Positions 34,238-41,958 of a DNA stretch of 64,000 bases are shown piece by piece; position 1 is the stretch's first letter, and each line of letters begins with the position of its first letter. The stretch comes from Actinomadura physcomitrii (GTDB lineage Bacteria; Actinomycetota; Actinomycetes; Streptosporangiales; Streptosporangiaceae). The stretch covers positions 94,620 through 158,619 of the forward strand of contig NZ_WBMS02000020.1 in assembly GCF_008923205.2 (NCBI RefSeq), read 5' to 3'. The notes under the pieces were generated by a model. That model was not told where the DNA came from. It was given only the letters and a program-made list of their open reading frames with translations, and made no database searches. A program made the position numbers and the translations under genes.

Positions 34238-35476
34238 TCACTTGTACGGCTGGATCTTCGATTCGGCCGCGGAGGCCGGGAAGACGACCTTGGCGGTCCC
34301 GCCGACCACCTGGGACACCAGGAACGGCGCCTGCTTCAGCGATCCGTCCGCGGCGAACGACAGGGTGCTCGGCGAGGGGAAGATGTTGCCGGTCGTCTGC
34401 GTCAGCGTCACCGACTTCAGCGCCTTCGCCACGTCGGCCGGCGCGGCGGACTTGGCGTTCTCGACGGCGGCGGCGGCGAACCGCACCGAGGCATAGCCGA
34501 ACATGGCCTGGGAGTTCGGGGCCGCCTTGTACTTCGCCATGTACTGGTCGTAGAAGGTCTTGAACGCCGCCGGGACGGTGGGCGTGCTCGGCGTGACGCT
34601 GGCCAGGACCAGCGTCCCGTCGGCCTGTGACTTGAGCTGCTTGACGACGTCCACCGCGTCCGATCCGCCGGCTATGTAGATCTTGGCCTTGACGGAGTAC
34701 TTCGTCGCGAACAGCTTCGCCAGGTTCAGCCCGTCGGCCGGATAGCCGATGTTGAAGATGATGTCCGCGGGCGTCGAGGCGAGCCGCGCCGCGATCGACG
34801 AGAGGTCCGTCGTCCCGATCGGGTAGCCGATCTTCGAGACGACCCTGAATCCGGCGGTCTTGTTGATGGTCTCGAAGGCGTCGAGGAAGTCCTGCCCGTA
34901 GGAGGTCTGGCTGTAGGCGATCGCGATCGTCGGGTTGGCGATGCCGAGCTGGGCGGCGGCCTGCTTGGCGGTGTCGGCCCAGCCCTGCGAGTACTGGGTG
35001 GAGTTCTTGGCGACCTGGAAGACGGTGTCGTAGCCGCGCTTGTGGATCTGGTCGGCGGTGCCGCCCGAGTCCAGCCACGCGGTGCCGGCCCGGTGGGTGA
35101 CGTTGATGCCGGCGAGCACGGTGTCGGAGATCTCGCCGCCGAAGACGGCCGAGACCTTGTCGCCCACCGCGGCGGTGGCCTTCGTCGTCCCGTTGTCGGG
35201 GCTCGACGCGGTGTCGTACTTCTTGATCACCAGCTTCGCGCCGTCGAGGCTCTTGATGCCCCCCGCCGCGTTGATCTGGTCGACGGCGATCTGCGCGCCC
35301 TGACTCTCCGGAATCCCGTAGGACGACGCGACCCCGCTGAGGTCGGTGACCTCGCCGAGGACGACCTTGCCGTCCTTCGTACCGCCGCTCCCGCCGGACG
35401 AGCCGCACCCGGCGACCGTGGCGGTCATCGCCAGGGCCGCGAGCCCGGCCGCCGCCTTGTGGGCGCTAATCCTCAT
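34238..35476 (-). CDS. Branched-chain amino acid-type ABC substrate-binding lipoprotein
   Basis: A 412-residue LivK/type-1 periplasmic binding protein. The leader MRISAHKAAAGLAALAM.. leads to a lipobox VAGC near residue 24. The two lobes of the Leu/Ile/Val-binding fold follow (LGEVTDLSGVASSYGIPESQGAQ; AVFGGEISDTVLAG). ATG 35476 has GGAG six bases upstream; an ATG four codons earlier is less well placed. It should capture the carboxylic substrate outside the membrane and deliver it to the LivH/LivM-like channel. Confidence 0.94.
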   Translation of the reverse strand: MRISAHKAAAGLAALAMTATVAGCGSSGGSGGTKDGKVVLGEVTDLSGVASSYGIPESQGAQIAVDQINAAGGIKSLDGAKLVIKKYDTASSPDNGTTKATAAVGDKVSAVFGGEISDTVLAGINVTHRAGTAWLDSGGTADQIHKRGYDTVFQVAKNSTQYSQGWADTAKQAAAQLGIANPTIAIAYSQTSYGQDFLDAFETINKTAGFRVVSKIGYPIGTTDLSSIAARLASTPADIIFNIGYPADGLNLAKLFATKYSVKAKIYIAGGSDAVDVVKQLKSQADGTLVLASVTPSTPTVPAAFKTFYDQYMAKYKAAPNSQAMFGYASVRFAAAAVENAKSAAPADVAKALKSVTLTQTTGNIFPSPSTLSFAADGSLKQAPFLVSQVVGGTAKVVFPASAAESKIQPYK

Positions 35477-35550
35477 CGGCCTCTCCATTCACGCAACGGG
35501 CCATGTTCTGTCGTTCCCGGGTGCCTGCCGCGCCGGCGGCCCCGGTCTTG

Positions 35551-36237
35551 CTAGCCGAAGACCGCATCGGCGATGTCGCCCGCGTTCTTGGGCGCGACCG
35601 CGGAGACGGTTCCGTCCTTGAGCACGGCCGACGAGCCGCAGATCTCGGCCGCGCCGGCGTTCTGCTCCGCCAGCAGGATCGCGAGGGATCCCTCGCGCGC
35701 CAGCTCGCCGATCACGTCGAACACCTGCTCCACGATCACCGGGGCGAGCCCTTCCGAGGGCTCGTCCAGCATGAGCACCCGCGGCTCGGCCATCAGGCCT
35801 CTCGCGATCGCGAGCATCTGCTGCTGGCCGCCGCTGAGCTCGCGGGCCTTCTGGTCGCGCTTGTCGCGCAGGATCGGGAAGTGCCCGTAGGCCGTTTCGA
35901 TCAGTTCCCTGCGGCGCGCCCCCGACTTCTGGTTGTGCGCGCCGACGAGCAGGTTGTCCAGGACGGTGAGGTCGCCGAACAGCTGGCGTCCGGCCGGGAC
36001 GAGCACCAGGCCCTGCCGGCACCGGTGCCAGCTCGGCCTGCCGCTGAGGTCGTGGTCGCCCAGCCGGATCGATCCCGTCACCGAGCGCAGCGTGCCGGCG
36101 ATGCCGGCCAGCAAGGTGCTCTTGCCCGCGCCGTTGAGGCCCAGCAGGCCGACGCACTCGCCCGGCGAGACGGTCAGCGACACGTCGCGGACGATGTCGA
36201 CGACGCCGCGCCGGACCGTGACGTTCTCAAGGCGCAG
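35551..36237 (-). CDS. Branched-chain amino acid-type ABC transporter ATPase (LivF-like), non-ATG start
   Basis: A LivF-type ATPase with Walker A GLNGAGKST, signature LSGGQQQM and Walker B VLMLDEP. The first good start codon is a GTG at 36183, but that cuts off the first strands of the domain; homology (LRLENVTVRRGVVDIVRDVSL) continues upstream in frame to a CTG at 36237, after an in-frame TGA, and no ATG/GTG/TTG exists between. A CTG start overlapping the LivG-like stop by 11 bases gives 228 residues, close to the normal length. Start uncertain; ATPase identity clear. Confidence 0.86.
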   Translation of the reverse strand: MRLENVTVRRGVVDIVRDVSLTVSPGECVGLLGLNGAGKSTLLAGIAGTLRSVTGSIRLGDHDLSGRPSWHRCRQGLVLVPAGRQLFGDLTVLDNLLVGAHNQKSGARRRELIETAYGHFPILRDKRDQKARELSGGQQQMLAIARGLMAEPRVLMLDEPSEGLAPVIVEQVFDVIGELAREGSLAILLAEQNAGAAEICGSSAVLKDGTVSAVAPKNAGDIADAVFG

Positions 36238-36967
36238 TGCTGCTTCGTTTGCCGAGATAGCTGCTCACCACCTCAGGGTCGGCGAAGACGTCGACGGGAC
36301 GGCCTTCGCGGATGACCGCGCCGGCGCTCAGCGCCAGGACGCGTTCGGAGACGCTGCGGATCGCGGGGAGGTTGTGCTCGATCATCATCACGGTCTGGCC
36401 GCGGGCGGGCAGGGCGCGGACGTGGGCGGCGAGGTCGTCGACCTCGTCGGGGCGCAGCCCGCTGAAGATCTCGTCGAGCAGGACCACGACCGGCTCGGCC
36501 GACAGCGCGCGCGCCAGTTCCAGGCGCTTGGCCTGCACGGCGTTGATCGCACTCGCCGGCCGCGACGCGATGGGACCCATCTCGAGCAGCTCGACGATCT
36601 CATCGGCTCGCGCCCGCGCCCGCCGCTTCGACAGCCCGCTGCCGGTGGCACCGACGACGACGTTCTCGTAGACGGTGAGGGACACGAACGGCTTCATCAG
36701 CTGGAACGTGCGGGCGAGCCCGAGCCGCAGCCGCCGGTTCGCGGGCAGCCGCGTGATGTCCCGGCCGCGAAAGGTCACCGTCCCCGACGACGGGCGCATC
36801 GCCCCGGCGATGACGTTGAACAGCGTGGTCTTCCCCGCTCCGTTCGGCCCGATGATGCCGAGGATCTCGCCCTCGTCCAGGCGGATCGAGGCGTCCGCGA
36901 GCGCCACGACGCCCCGGAAGCGTTTGCTGACCGACGACGTGCGCAGCAGCGGCGTCTCCTCGGCCAT
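36227..36967 (-). CDS. Branched-chain amino acid-type ABC transporter ATPase (LivG-like)
   Basis: A 246-residue LivG-family ATPase: Walker A GPNGAGKTTL near residues 39-48, signature region, Walker B VVLLDEIFSGL, and a C-terminal extension with GRPVDVFADPEVVSSYLG, the family tail. In place of the usual LSGG the signature reads NAVQAKRLELA, a modest departure. ATG 36967 follows AAAGGAGG at ideal distance. It is the first gene of the minus-strand operon that runs to 30114, with an AT-rich promoter region upstream. Confidence 0.92.
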   Translation of the reverse strand: MAEETPLLRTSSVSKRFRGVVALADASIRLDEGEILGIIGPNGAGKTTLFNVIAGAMRPSSGTVTFRGRDITRLPANRRLRLGLARTFQLMKPFVSLTVYENVVVGATGSGLSKRRARARADEIVELLEMGPIASRPASAINAVQAKRLELARALSAEPVVVLLDEIFSGLRPDEVDDLAAHVRALPARGQTVMMIEHNLPAIRSVSERVLALSAGAVIREGRPVDVFADPEVVSSYLGKRSSTAP

Positions 36968-36975
36968 GGGCCTCC

Positions 36976-37000
36976 TTTGGAAAAAGATTCATTCATTTGC
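36976..37000 (-). promoter_or_regulatory. AT-rich promoter/operator region of the Liv operon
   Basis: On the minus strand this reads CAAATGAATGAATC then TTTTTCCAAA, directly upstream of the LivG-like ribosome site. It shares CAAAT...GAATCTTTT with the divergent promoter at 37151-37181. The two motifs face each other across a 250-base divergent intergenic region, as expected for one regulator controlling both operons. Confidence 0.4.
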
Positions 37001-37150
37001 GATACGGCGCAGGCTATGAGCACGTCCCGACGCCCGTCAAGACGTGGATGCGTCCGTTCAGCCGCCTGAGGAGGGCGAACACCGCCGCCGGCGTCCGAGC
37101 GGGCCTACGGCCCGGCACCCGGAGACGCACCCGCGACGCCGACCGGACTC

Positions 37151-37181
37151 ATTGACAAATCTTTGAATCTTTTCATAGATT
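37151..37181 (+). promoter_or_regulatory. Sigma70-like promoter with overlapping GntR-type motif
   Basis: TTGACA (37152-37157), an 18-base spacer and TAGATT (37176-37181) make a good housekeeping promoter 36 bases upstream of the acyl-CoA dehydrogenase start. The spacer has AATCTTTGAATCTTTT. The ten bases CATTGACAAA (37150-37159) recur exactly on the minus strand upstream of the acyl-CoA ligase (near 41870-41880). Confidence 0.55.
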
Positions 37182-37217
37182 GCCCGCTCACTGACGGTGT
37201 GAGGGAGCGATGCCCAC

Positions 37218-38360
37218 GTGGACTTCGAGCTGGGAGAGCGAGCCGACGACGTCCGCTCGCAGTTGCGGGAGATGCTGCGGGCCGGAGTGCCCGACGACTT
37301 CCTCGGCGCGTTCACCGACGATCCGGCGGATCTCGAGCTGACGATGAGGTTCTGCGCCGAGCTCGCGGAAGCGGGCCTGCTGTGCATCGGCTGGCCCGCC
37401 GAGTACGGCGGCGGCGACGGAACCGTCTGGGATCAGACGGTGGTCCGTGAGGAGATGTGGGCCTGGCACGAGCCCCGCGGCCCGCAGTACATGGGCGTCA
37501 ACTGGGTCGGCCCGGCGATCATGCGGCACGGCACCCCCGAGCAGAAGGCGCGGCACCTCCCGCCCATCGCGGCGGGTTCGGTGATCTGGTGCCAGGGCTT
37601 CAGCGAGCCGGAGGCCGGCAGCGACCTGGCGTCCCTGCGCACGACGGCGACCCGCGACGCCGACGGATGGCTCGTCTCGGGGCAGAAAGTGTGGACCTCG
37701 TACGCGGCCATGGCGTCCTGGTGCGTGCTCGCCGCCGTCACCGCCCCGTCGGAACCGACCTCACGGCGGTTGACGCTCTTCCTCGTACCGATGGATCGTC
37801 CGGGGATCGAAGTGCGCCCGATCGCGTCGATGCTCGGTCCGCATCACCTCAACGAGGTGTTCATCGACGAGCTCCGCGTGACCGACGCCGACGTGCTCGG
37901 CACCCCCGGCGACGGCTGGCGGATCATGCGCGACGCCCTGGCCTACGAACGCGTGGGCATCGCCCGGTACGCGCGCTGCGAGGCCCTGCTGGAGCGGGTT
38001 CGCGAGTTCCTTCGCGACGGCTGGGACGACCTGCCCGAATCGGTGCGAACCCGCTGGGTGCGGGCTCTCATCGAGATCCGGGTCGCGAAGCTGCTGGCCT
38101 ACGTCGCGGTGGGCGGCGAAGACGGTGTCGACGACGCCGCCGCCAGCGCCGCGCGGATCGTGACCACGACGCTCGATCAGACCGTCGCCGAACTGCTCTT
38201 CGAGGCGTTGGGCAGTGCGGCGCTCGACACCGGTACCGACGCGGCCCTGCACGGCGCCGTCGAAGACCACTGGCGGTATGCGCAGGCCGCCACCGTCGCG
38301 TCCGGGACCATCGAAATCCAGCGCGTCATCACGGCGCGCGACATTCTCGGAGGCCGTTGA
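37218..38360 (+). CDS. Acyl-CoA dehydrogenase, large subunit type
   Basis: A 380-residue acyl-CoA dehydrogenase with GFSEPEAGSDLASLRTTA near residues 125-142, KVWTSYAAMASWCVL and a C-terminal IEIQRVITARDILGGR. The GTG at 37218 starts MDFELGERADDV-like sequence; a GGGAG lies a little far upstream. It overlaps the next gene by one base (TGATG). It pairs with a 308-residue partner exactly as the 31085/30114 pair does, so the cluster has two such couples, perhaps for successive cycles. Confidence 0.91.
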   Translation: MDFELGERADDVRSQLREMLRAGVPDDFLGAFTDDPADLELTMRFCAELAEAGLLCIGWPAEYGGGDGTVWDQTVVREEMWAWHEPRGPQYMGVNWVGPAIMRHGTPEQKARHLPPIAAGSVIWCQGFSEPEAGSDLASLRTTATRDADGWLVSGQKVWTSYAAMASWCVLAAVTAPSEPTSRRLTLFLVPMDRPGIEVRPIASMLGPHHLNEVFIDELRVTDADVLGTPGDGWRIMRDALAYERVGIARYARCEALLERVREFLRDGWDDLPESVRTRWVRALIEIRVAKLLAYVAVGGEDGVDDAAASAARIVTTTLDQTVAELLFEALGSAALDTGTDAALHGAVEDHWRYAQAATVASGTIEIQRVITARDILGGR

Positions 38361-39286
38361 TGGACACACGCCTGCCCGACGACGCCGGCCAGCTCGCCGA
38401 CGCGGCCACGCGCCGGTTCCGGCGGCTCGGCGGAGTCGACGCCGCCCGGCGGGCCGAGGCCGACCCCGCGACGCGTGAGACCGCCCGGAAAGCCCTGGAC
38501 GAACTCGGCGTGTTCGATCTCGACGTCCGCGCCGACGCCGACCAGCTGCTGGCCGGCGCGGTGCTGTGCCGCGCCGCCGGCGCCGTCGTCCTGCCCTGGC
38601 CGCTGATCCCGCACCTGATGCGCGTGAGCGGCCGCCACCTGGTGCTCATCGATCCGGGCCACGTCCGGGTCGATCACGGTGCGGTGGGACTTTCCTGGCT
38701 CGGCGCGAATGTGACCGGCAGCGCGTGGCCGCTCGAGGCCGGCCCGCCGGACGTGGCGGGACGGCTCGGTCCGTTCGTCACCGGCGCGGTCCTCGGCGAA
38801 GAGCAGCCAGGGCGGATCGACAGCGACGACATCGCCCGCTACCTCACGCTCCAGTCGTGGACGATCCTCGGTGCGTTGGAGAGCGCACTGGCCGAGGTGA
38901 CCGGGCACGTACGCACTCGGCACCAGTTCGGGCGGGCGCTCTCCCAGTTCCAAGCCGTCCGGTTCACCATGGCCGACGTCACGATCGCCGTGCGCGGGCT
39001 CGAACAGCTGGCGAAGCTCACCATATGGCGGCTCGGACGCGGCGACGCCGACCAGCGCGTAGCCGACGCCATGGCGCTGCGCCTGCATGCGGCGGAGACC
39101 GCGGTGACGACTCTGCGGGCGTCGCACCAGATGTACGGCGCTCTCGGTTTCTGCGACGAAACCGACCTGTCGGTCCTGGATCGCCACCTCCAGCCGAGTC
39201 TGCGCTATCCGCTCTCCGCCGAGCGGCTCGCCCGCGCCCTTGTGCCGTTCGCCGGCAGCGGCGCGCTGACATCGCGCATCGCCTGA
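38360..39286 (+). CDS. Acyl-CoA dehydrogenase, small subunit type
   Basis: A 308-residue acyl-CoA dehydrogenase-like protein with a shortened N-terminal and middle region and a well-kept C-terminal helical domain (HQFGRALSQFQAVRFTMADV near residues 185-205, MYGALGFCDETDLSVLDRHLQ near 260). ATG 38360 overlaps the partner's TGA. Reduced domains suggest it is the non-catalytic or half-site subunit of a heteromer. Substrate unknown; the neighbouring ligase and hydratase place it in beta-oxidation of an imported acid. Confidence 0.88.
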   Translation: MDTRLPDDAGQLADAATRRFRRLGGVDAARRAEADPATRETARKALDELGVFDLDVRADADQLLAGAVLCRAAGAVVLPWPLIPHLMRVSGRHLVLIDPGHVRVDHGAVGLSWLGANVTGSAWPLEAGPPDVAGRLGPFVTGAVLGEEQPGRIDSDDIARYLTLQSWTILGALESALAEVTGHVRTRHQFGRALSQFQAVRFTMADVTIAVRGLEQLAKLTIWRLGRGDADQRVADAMALRLHAAETAVTTLRASHQMYGALGFCDETDLSVLDRHLQPSLRYPLSAERLARALVPFAGSGALTSRIA

Positions 39287-39357
39287 TGGCCGCCGCCCGG
39301 TTCGTGATCGGGGATGAGGGGGGTCGATGAAGACGAGCCCCGCAGTGATCCACGAGC

Positions 39358-39375
39358 CGGGCAGGCCGCTGCCCG
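39358..39375. terminator. Perfect hairpin between convergent operons
   Basis: CGGGCAG-GCCG-CTGCCCG has a seven-base perfect stem and a four-base loop, 72 bases after the small acyl-CoA dehydrogenase stop and just before the end of the convergent hydratase gene. Position and symmetry fit a bidirectional terminator; there is no T-tract. Confidence 0.45.
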
Positions 39376-39392
39376 AGCCTCGTCCGGCCCCG

Positions 39393-40172
39393 TCACGAGC
39401 CACGCTTCTGGAGCGCGGTCAGCCGTGCGCGATGTTCGGGTGACCGCATCGAGGCGGCCTCGGCGGCGAAGCCGGCCTGCACCGGCCCGGCCAGCGCCTG
39501 GGACAGGTACATGCCGACGACGCGCTTGGTGCCGCGGACCGCCTCGGCCGGCTGGGCGGCGATGCGGTCGGCGAGGCGGCGCGCCTCGGCGAGCAGCTCG
39601 CCGGGCGCGGTGGTCCGGGAGGCGAGCCCCAGCTCGACCGCCTTCGCCGCGGGAATCCGGTCGCCGGTGTAGAGGTACTCACGGGTCCGCAGAATCGGGG
39701 TGAGCAACGGCCAGAAGGCGGCGCCGCCGTCGCCGGCCACCAGCCCGACCGCGACGTGCGGATCGGCCAGGTAGGCGTCTCGGGAGATCAGGACGACGTC
39801 GCAGAGCAGCGCGATGCTGCATCCGAGGCCGACCGCCGGGCCGTTGACGGCCGCGATCACCGGCAACGGGAAGCGCAGCATCTCCTCGATGATCTGCGCG
39901 CCCTCCCTCAGGCTCTCGTCCCGCGCGACGGGATCCTCCAGGAACGAGGTGATCCAGCCGAGGTCGCCGCCCGCGCTGAACGCGCGGCCCGCACCGGTCA
40001 GCACCACCACCCGGGCGTCGGGATCTTGGGAGAGGCGCCGCCACACGTTCGCGAGTCCCCAGTGCAGCTCGCGGTTGACGGCGTTCAGCTCGTCCGGCCG
40101 GTTGATGACGACCGTGCGAACAGGACCGTCGCACTCGACCGACAGCTCGCCGGGAAGGTCGTCGTACGTCAT
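39393..40172 (-). CDS. Enoyl-CoA hydratase/isomerase family protein
   Basis: A 259-residue crotonase. Oxyanion-hole segments are GRAFSAGGDLGW (about residues 60-71) and AAVNGPAVGLGCSIALLCD (about 104-122). The first catalytic Glu position (usually GE or GA) reads GLGCS and the second shows ADPHVAVGLV, so it may be an isomerase or a hydrolase-like variant rather than a standard hydratase. ATG 40172 follows GGAGG at seven bases. It sits 84 bases downstream of the acyl-CoA ligase on the same strand. Confidence 0.88.
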   Translation of the reverse strand: MTYDDLPGELSVECDGPVRTVVINRPDELNAVNRELHWGLANVWRRLSQDPDARVVVLTGAGRAFSAGGDLGWITSFLEDPVARDESLREGAQIIEEMLRFPLPVIAAVNGPAVGLGCSIALLCDVVLISRDAYLADPHVAVGLVAGDGGAAFWPLLTPILRTREYLYTGDRIPAAKAVELGLASRTTAPGELLAEARRLADRIAAQPAEAVRGTKRVVGMYLSQALAGPVQAGFAAEAASMRSPEHRARLTALQKRGS

Positions 40173-40256
40173 ACCGTCACCTCCGAGGAACGGGCCGCCG
40201 GGACGCGCCGCCCGATCCGGCCGAGATGATGGGACGGCCGTCTTCACTACCGCCCA

Positions 40257-41744
40257 TCAATGCTCTTTCAGCGGGGACGCGGTGGGCAGCATGCCGGCCA
40301 GGCTGGAGCGATTGACCTTGTGCATCTGGTTGGTGGGCAGGCTCGGAACCTGGCCCCACACCTCGGGCACCTTGTAACGGGCGAGGTGGGTCCTGCACAG
40401 CTCGTCGAGCTCGGCTCGCTTGAGCGGTTCACGGGCGACGACGAGCGCTGCGACACGTTCCCCGAGCCGCGCGTCGGGGATCCCGAACACGGCGGTGGCC
40501 TCCACGTCGGGGTGCAGGCGGAGGACGCGTTCGACCTCGGCCGGATACACGTTCGCACCACCGCGGACGATGACGAGCTTCTTGCGGTCGACCACGGTGA
40601 GCCAACCGTCGGCGTCGATCGCGCCGATATCACCGCTGTGCACTCGCGTCCCCGTTCCCGGAACCAGTGCTCCCTCGCGCCATTCCCCCAATGGCGGCCG
40701 CCAGAGCCCGGCCCATGGCCCGGTGGAGGCCGCCTCGATGACGATCTCGCCCTCGACGCCGACGGGCAGCCGCCCGCCGGCATCGTAGGCGGCCACGTCG
40801 AGATGCGGCAGGACCATACCCGACGCCCGCGGCACGCTCCGGCCGTCCACCGGATCGATCGCCACCACCGTCGGCGCTTCGGTGAAGCCGTAGGTCGTGT
40901 GGGCGGCGATCCCGTGCACCTCGTGCAATGTCCTGCGGAGATCCTGCGGGGTGTCGGCGCCGCCGCTCCACATTTCGCGCAGCGACCCGAAGTCGAGGTC
41001 CGGCCGCCGGGCCAGATCGTAGATCTGAGCCGGCACACCGTTCCAGACCGTGACCTCGTGCAAGCGCACCTGTTCGGCGATACCGGCTATGTCGCGACGG
41101 TCGATGAGCACGGCGCACCCCTGCGCCTGCGCCGTCGACAGCGTGCCCAGGACCAGCATGTTGAGGATCGTCATCGCCAGGCTGTCGCCCCTGCGCAGCG
41201 TGTGATCGTATCCCCGGGTCGCCACGAGCACCGCGCCGGGCACCACCAGGTTGTGCTGGCTGTGCACGATCCCCTTGGGGGTCCCGGTCGTCCCGCTGGT
41301 GAACGCGATCGCCGCCGGCGCGAAAGGATCGACCTCGACGGCGGGCGCACCATGACCGGCGGCGACGAGGCGAGCCCATCGAGCGGAATCTATGGCACCG
41401 GGATGCTCGCCCTTCCATTTCGCTCCGGCTAGGACGATGACCGGTTCGCTGAGGGCGACCAGCTGGTCCTGCTCGGCCGCCGAGTACGCCTCGGCCACAC
41501 CTACCCAGACCGCGCCGAGACGCTGCGTCGCGTGGAACGCGACGACGATCGGCAGATCGTTGGGCAGGCAGGCGGCGACACGGTCGCCGGGCCGGACGCC
41601 CAATTCCCACAGCGCACCCGCGGCGGCGTCGGCGGCCCGATCGAGCGCGGCGTAACTCAACGTCCCGGACGGACCGATGAGCGCCGGCGCGTCCGGCCGG
41701 TCGCGCAGTGCTGGCCCTAGGATCCCGGCGATCGTACCGATCAT
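40257..41744 (-). CDS. Acyl-CoA synthetase (AMP-forming)
   Basis: A 495-residue adenylate-forming enzyme. The P-loop-like IAFTSGTTGTPKGIVHS is near residues 150-166, TYGFTEAP near 285-292, the hinge HSGDIGAIDADGWLTVVDRKK near 388-408, GGANVYPAEVE follows, and the catalytic C-terminal Lys in MHKVNRSSL. ATG 41744 is followed by a standard N-terminus; the frame to 41807 lacks a site. It would activate the imported acid to the CoA thioester used by the dehydrogenases, and its promoter carries the shared AT-rich motif. Confidence 0.91.
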   Translation of the reverse strand: MIGTIAGILGPALRDRPDAPALIGPSGTLSYAALDRAADAAAGALWELGVRPGDRVAACLPNDLPIVVAFHATQRLGAVWVGVAEAYSAAEQDQLVALSEPVIVLAGAKWKGEHPGAIDSARWARLVAAGHGAPAVEVDPFAPAAIAFTSGTTGTPKGIVHSQHNLVVPGAVLVATRGYDHTLRRGDSLAMTILNMLVLGTLSTAQAQGCAVLIDRRDIAGIAEQVRLHEVTVWNGVPAQIYDLARRPDLDFGSLREMWSGGADTPQDLRRTLHEVHGIAAHTTYGFTEAPTVVAIDPVDGRSVPRASGMVLPHLDVAAYDAGGRLPVGVEGEIVIEAASTGPWAGLWRPPLGEWREGALVPGTGTRVHSGDIGAIDADGWLTVVDRKKLVIVRGGANVYPAEVERVLRLHPDVEATAVFGIPDARLGERVAALVVAREPLKRAELDELCRTHLARYKVPEVWGQVPSLPTNQMHKVNRSSLAGMLPTASPLKEH

Positions 41745-41856
41745 GAACCCACCGCCCGCAGCGGAGACGGAACGCGCAGCACTACCACAGGGCACCGACA
41801 CGTTCACTCAGGTCGTTCACGTGGACATCCACTCCCTCCCACGTCCCCTAATGTTT

Positions 41857-41879
41857 CAATCTTCAAAACTTTTGTCAAT
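41857..41879 (-). promoter_or_regulatory. AT-rich promoter motif upstream of the acyl-CoA ligase
   Basis: On the minus strand it reads ATTGACAAAAGTTTTGAAG then ATTG. TTGACA can serve as a -35 box, with ACATTA-like sequence about 18 bases further as a weak -10. CATTGACAAA is identical to the element at 37150-37159, and GACAAAA also occurs in the motif at 29002-29022. A shared GntR-type operator is inferred. Confidence 0.45.
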
Positions 41880-41958
41880 GAAGCCCGTTCAGTGGGCTCC
41901 AGCCCGGTGACCCGCGTCCCTCCCCCGCCGGGCGCCGGCGGGGAAGAGAGCGCGCGCG

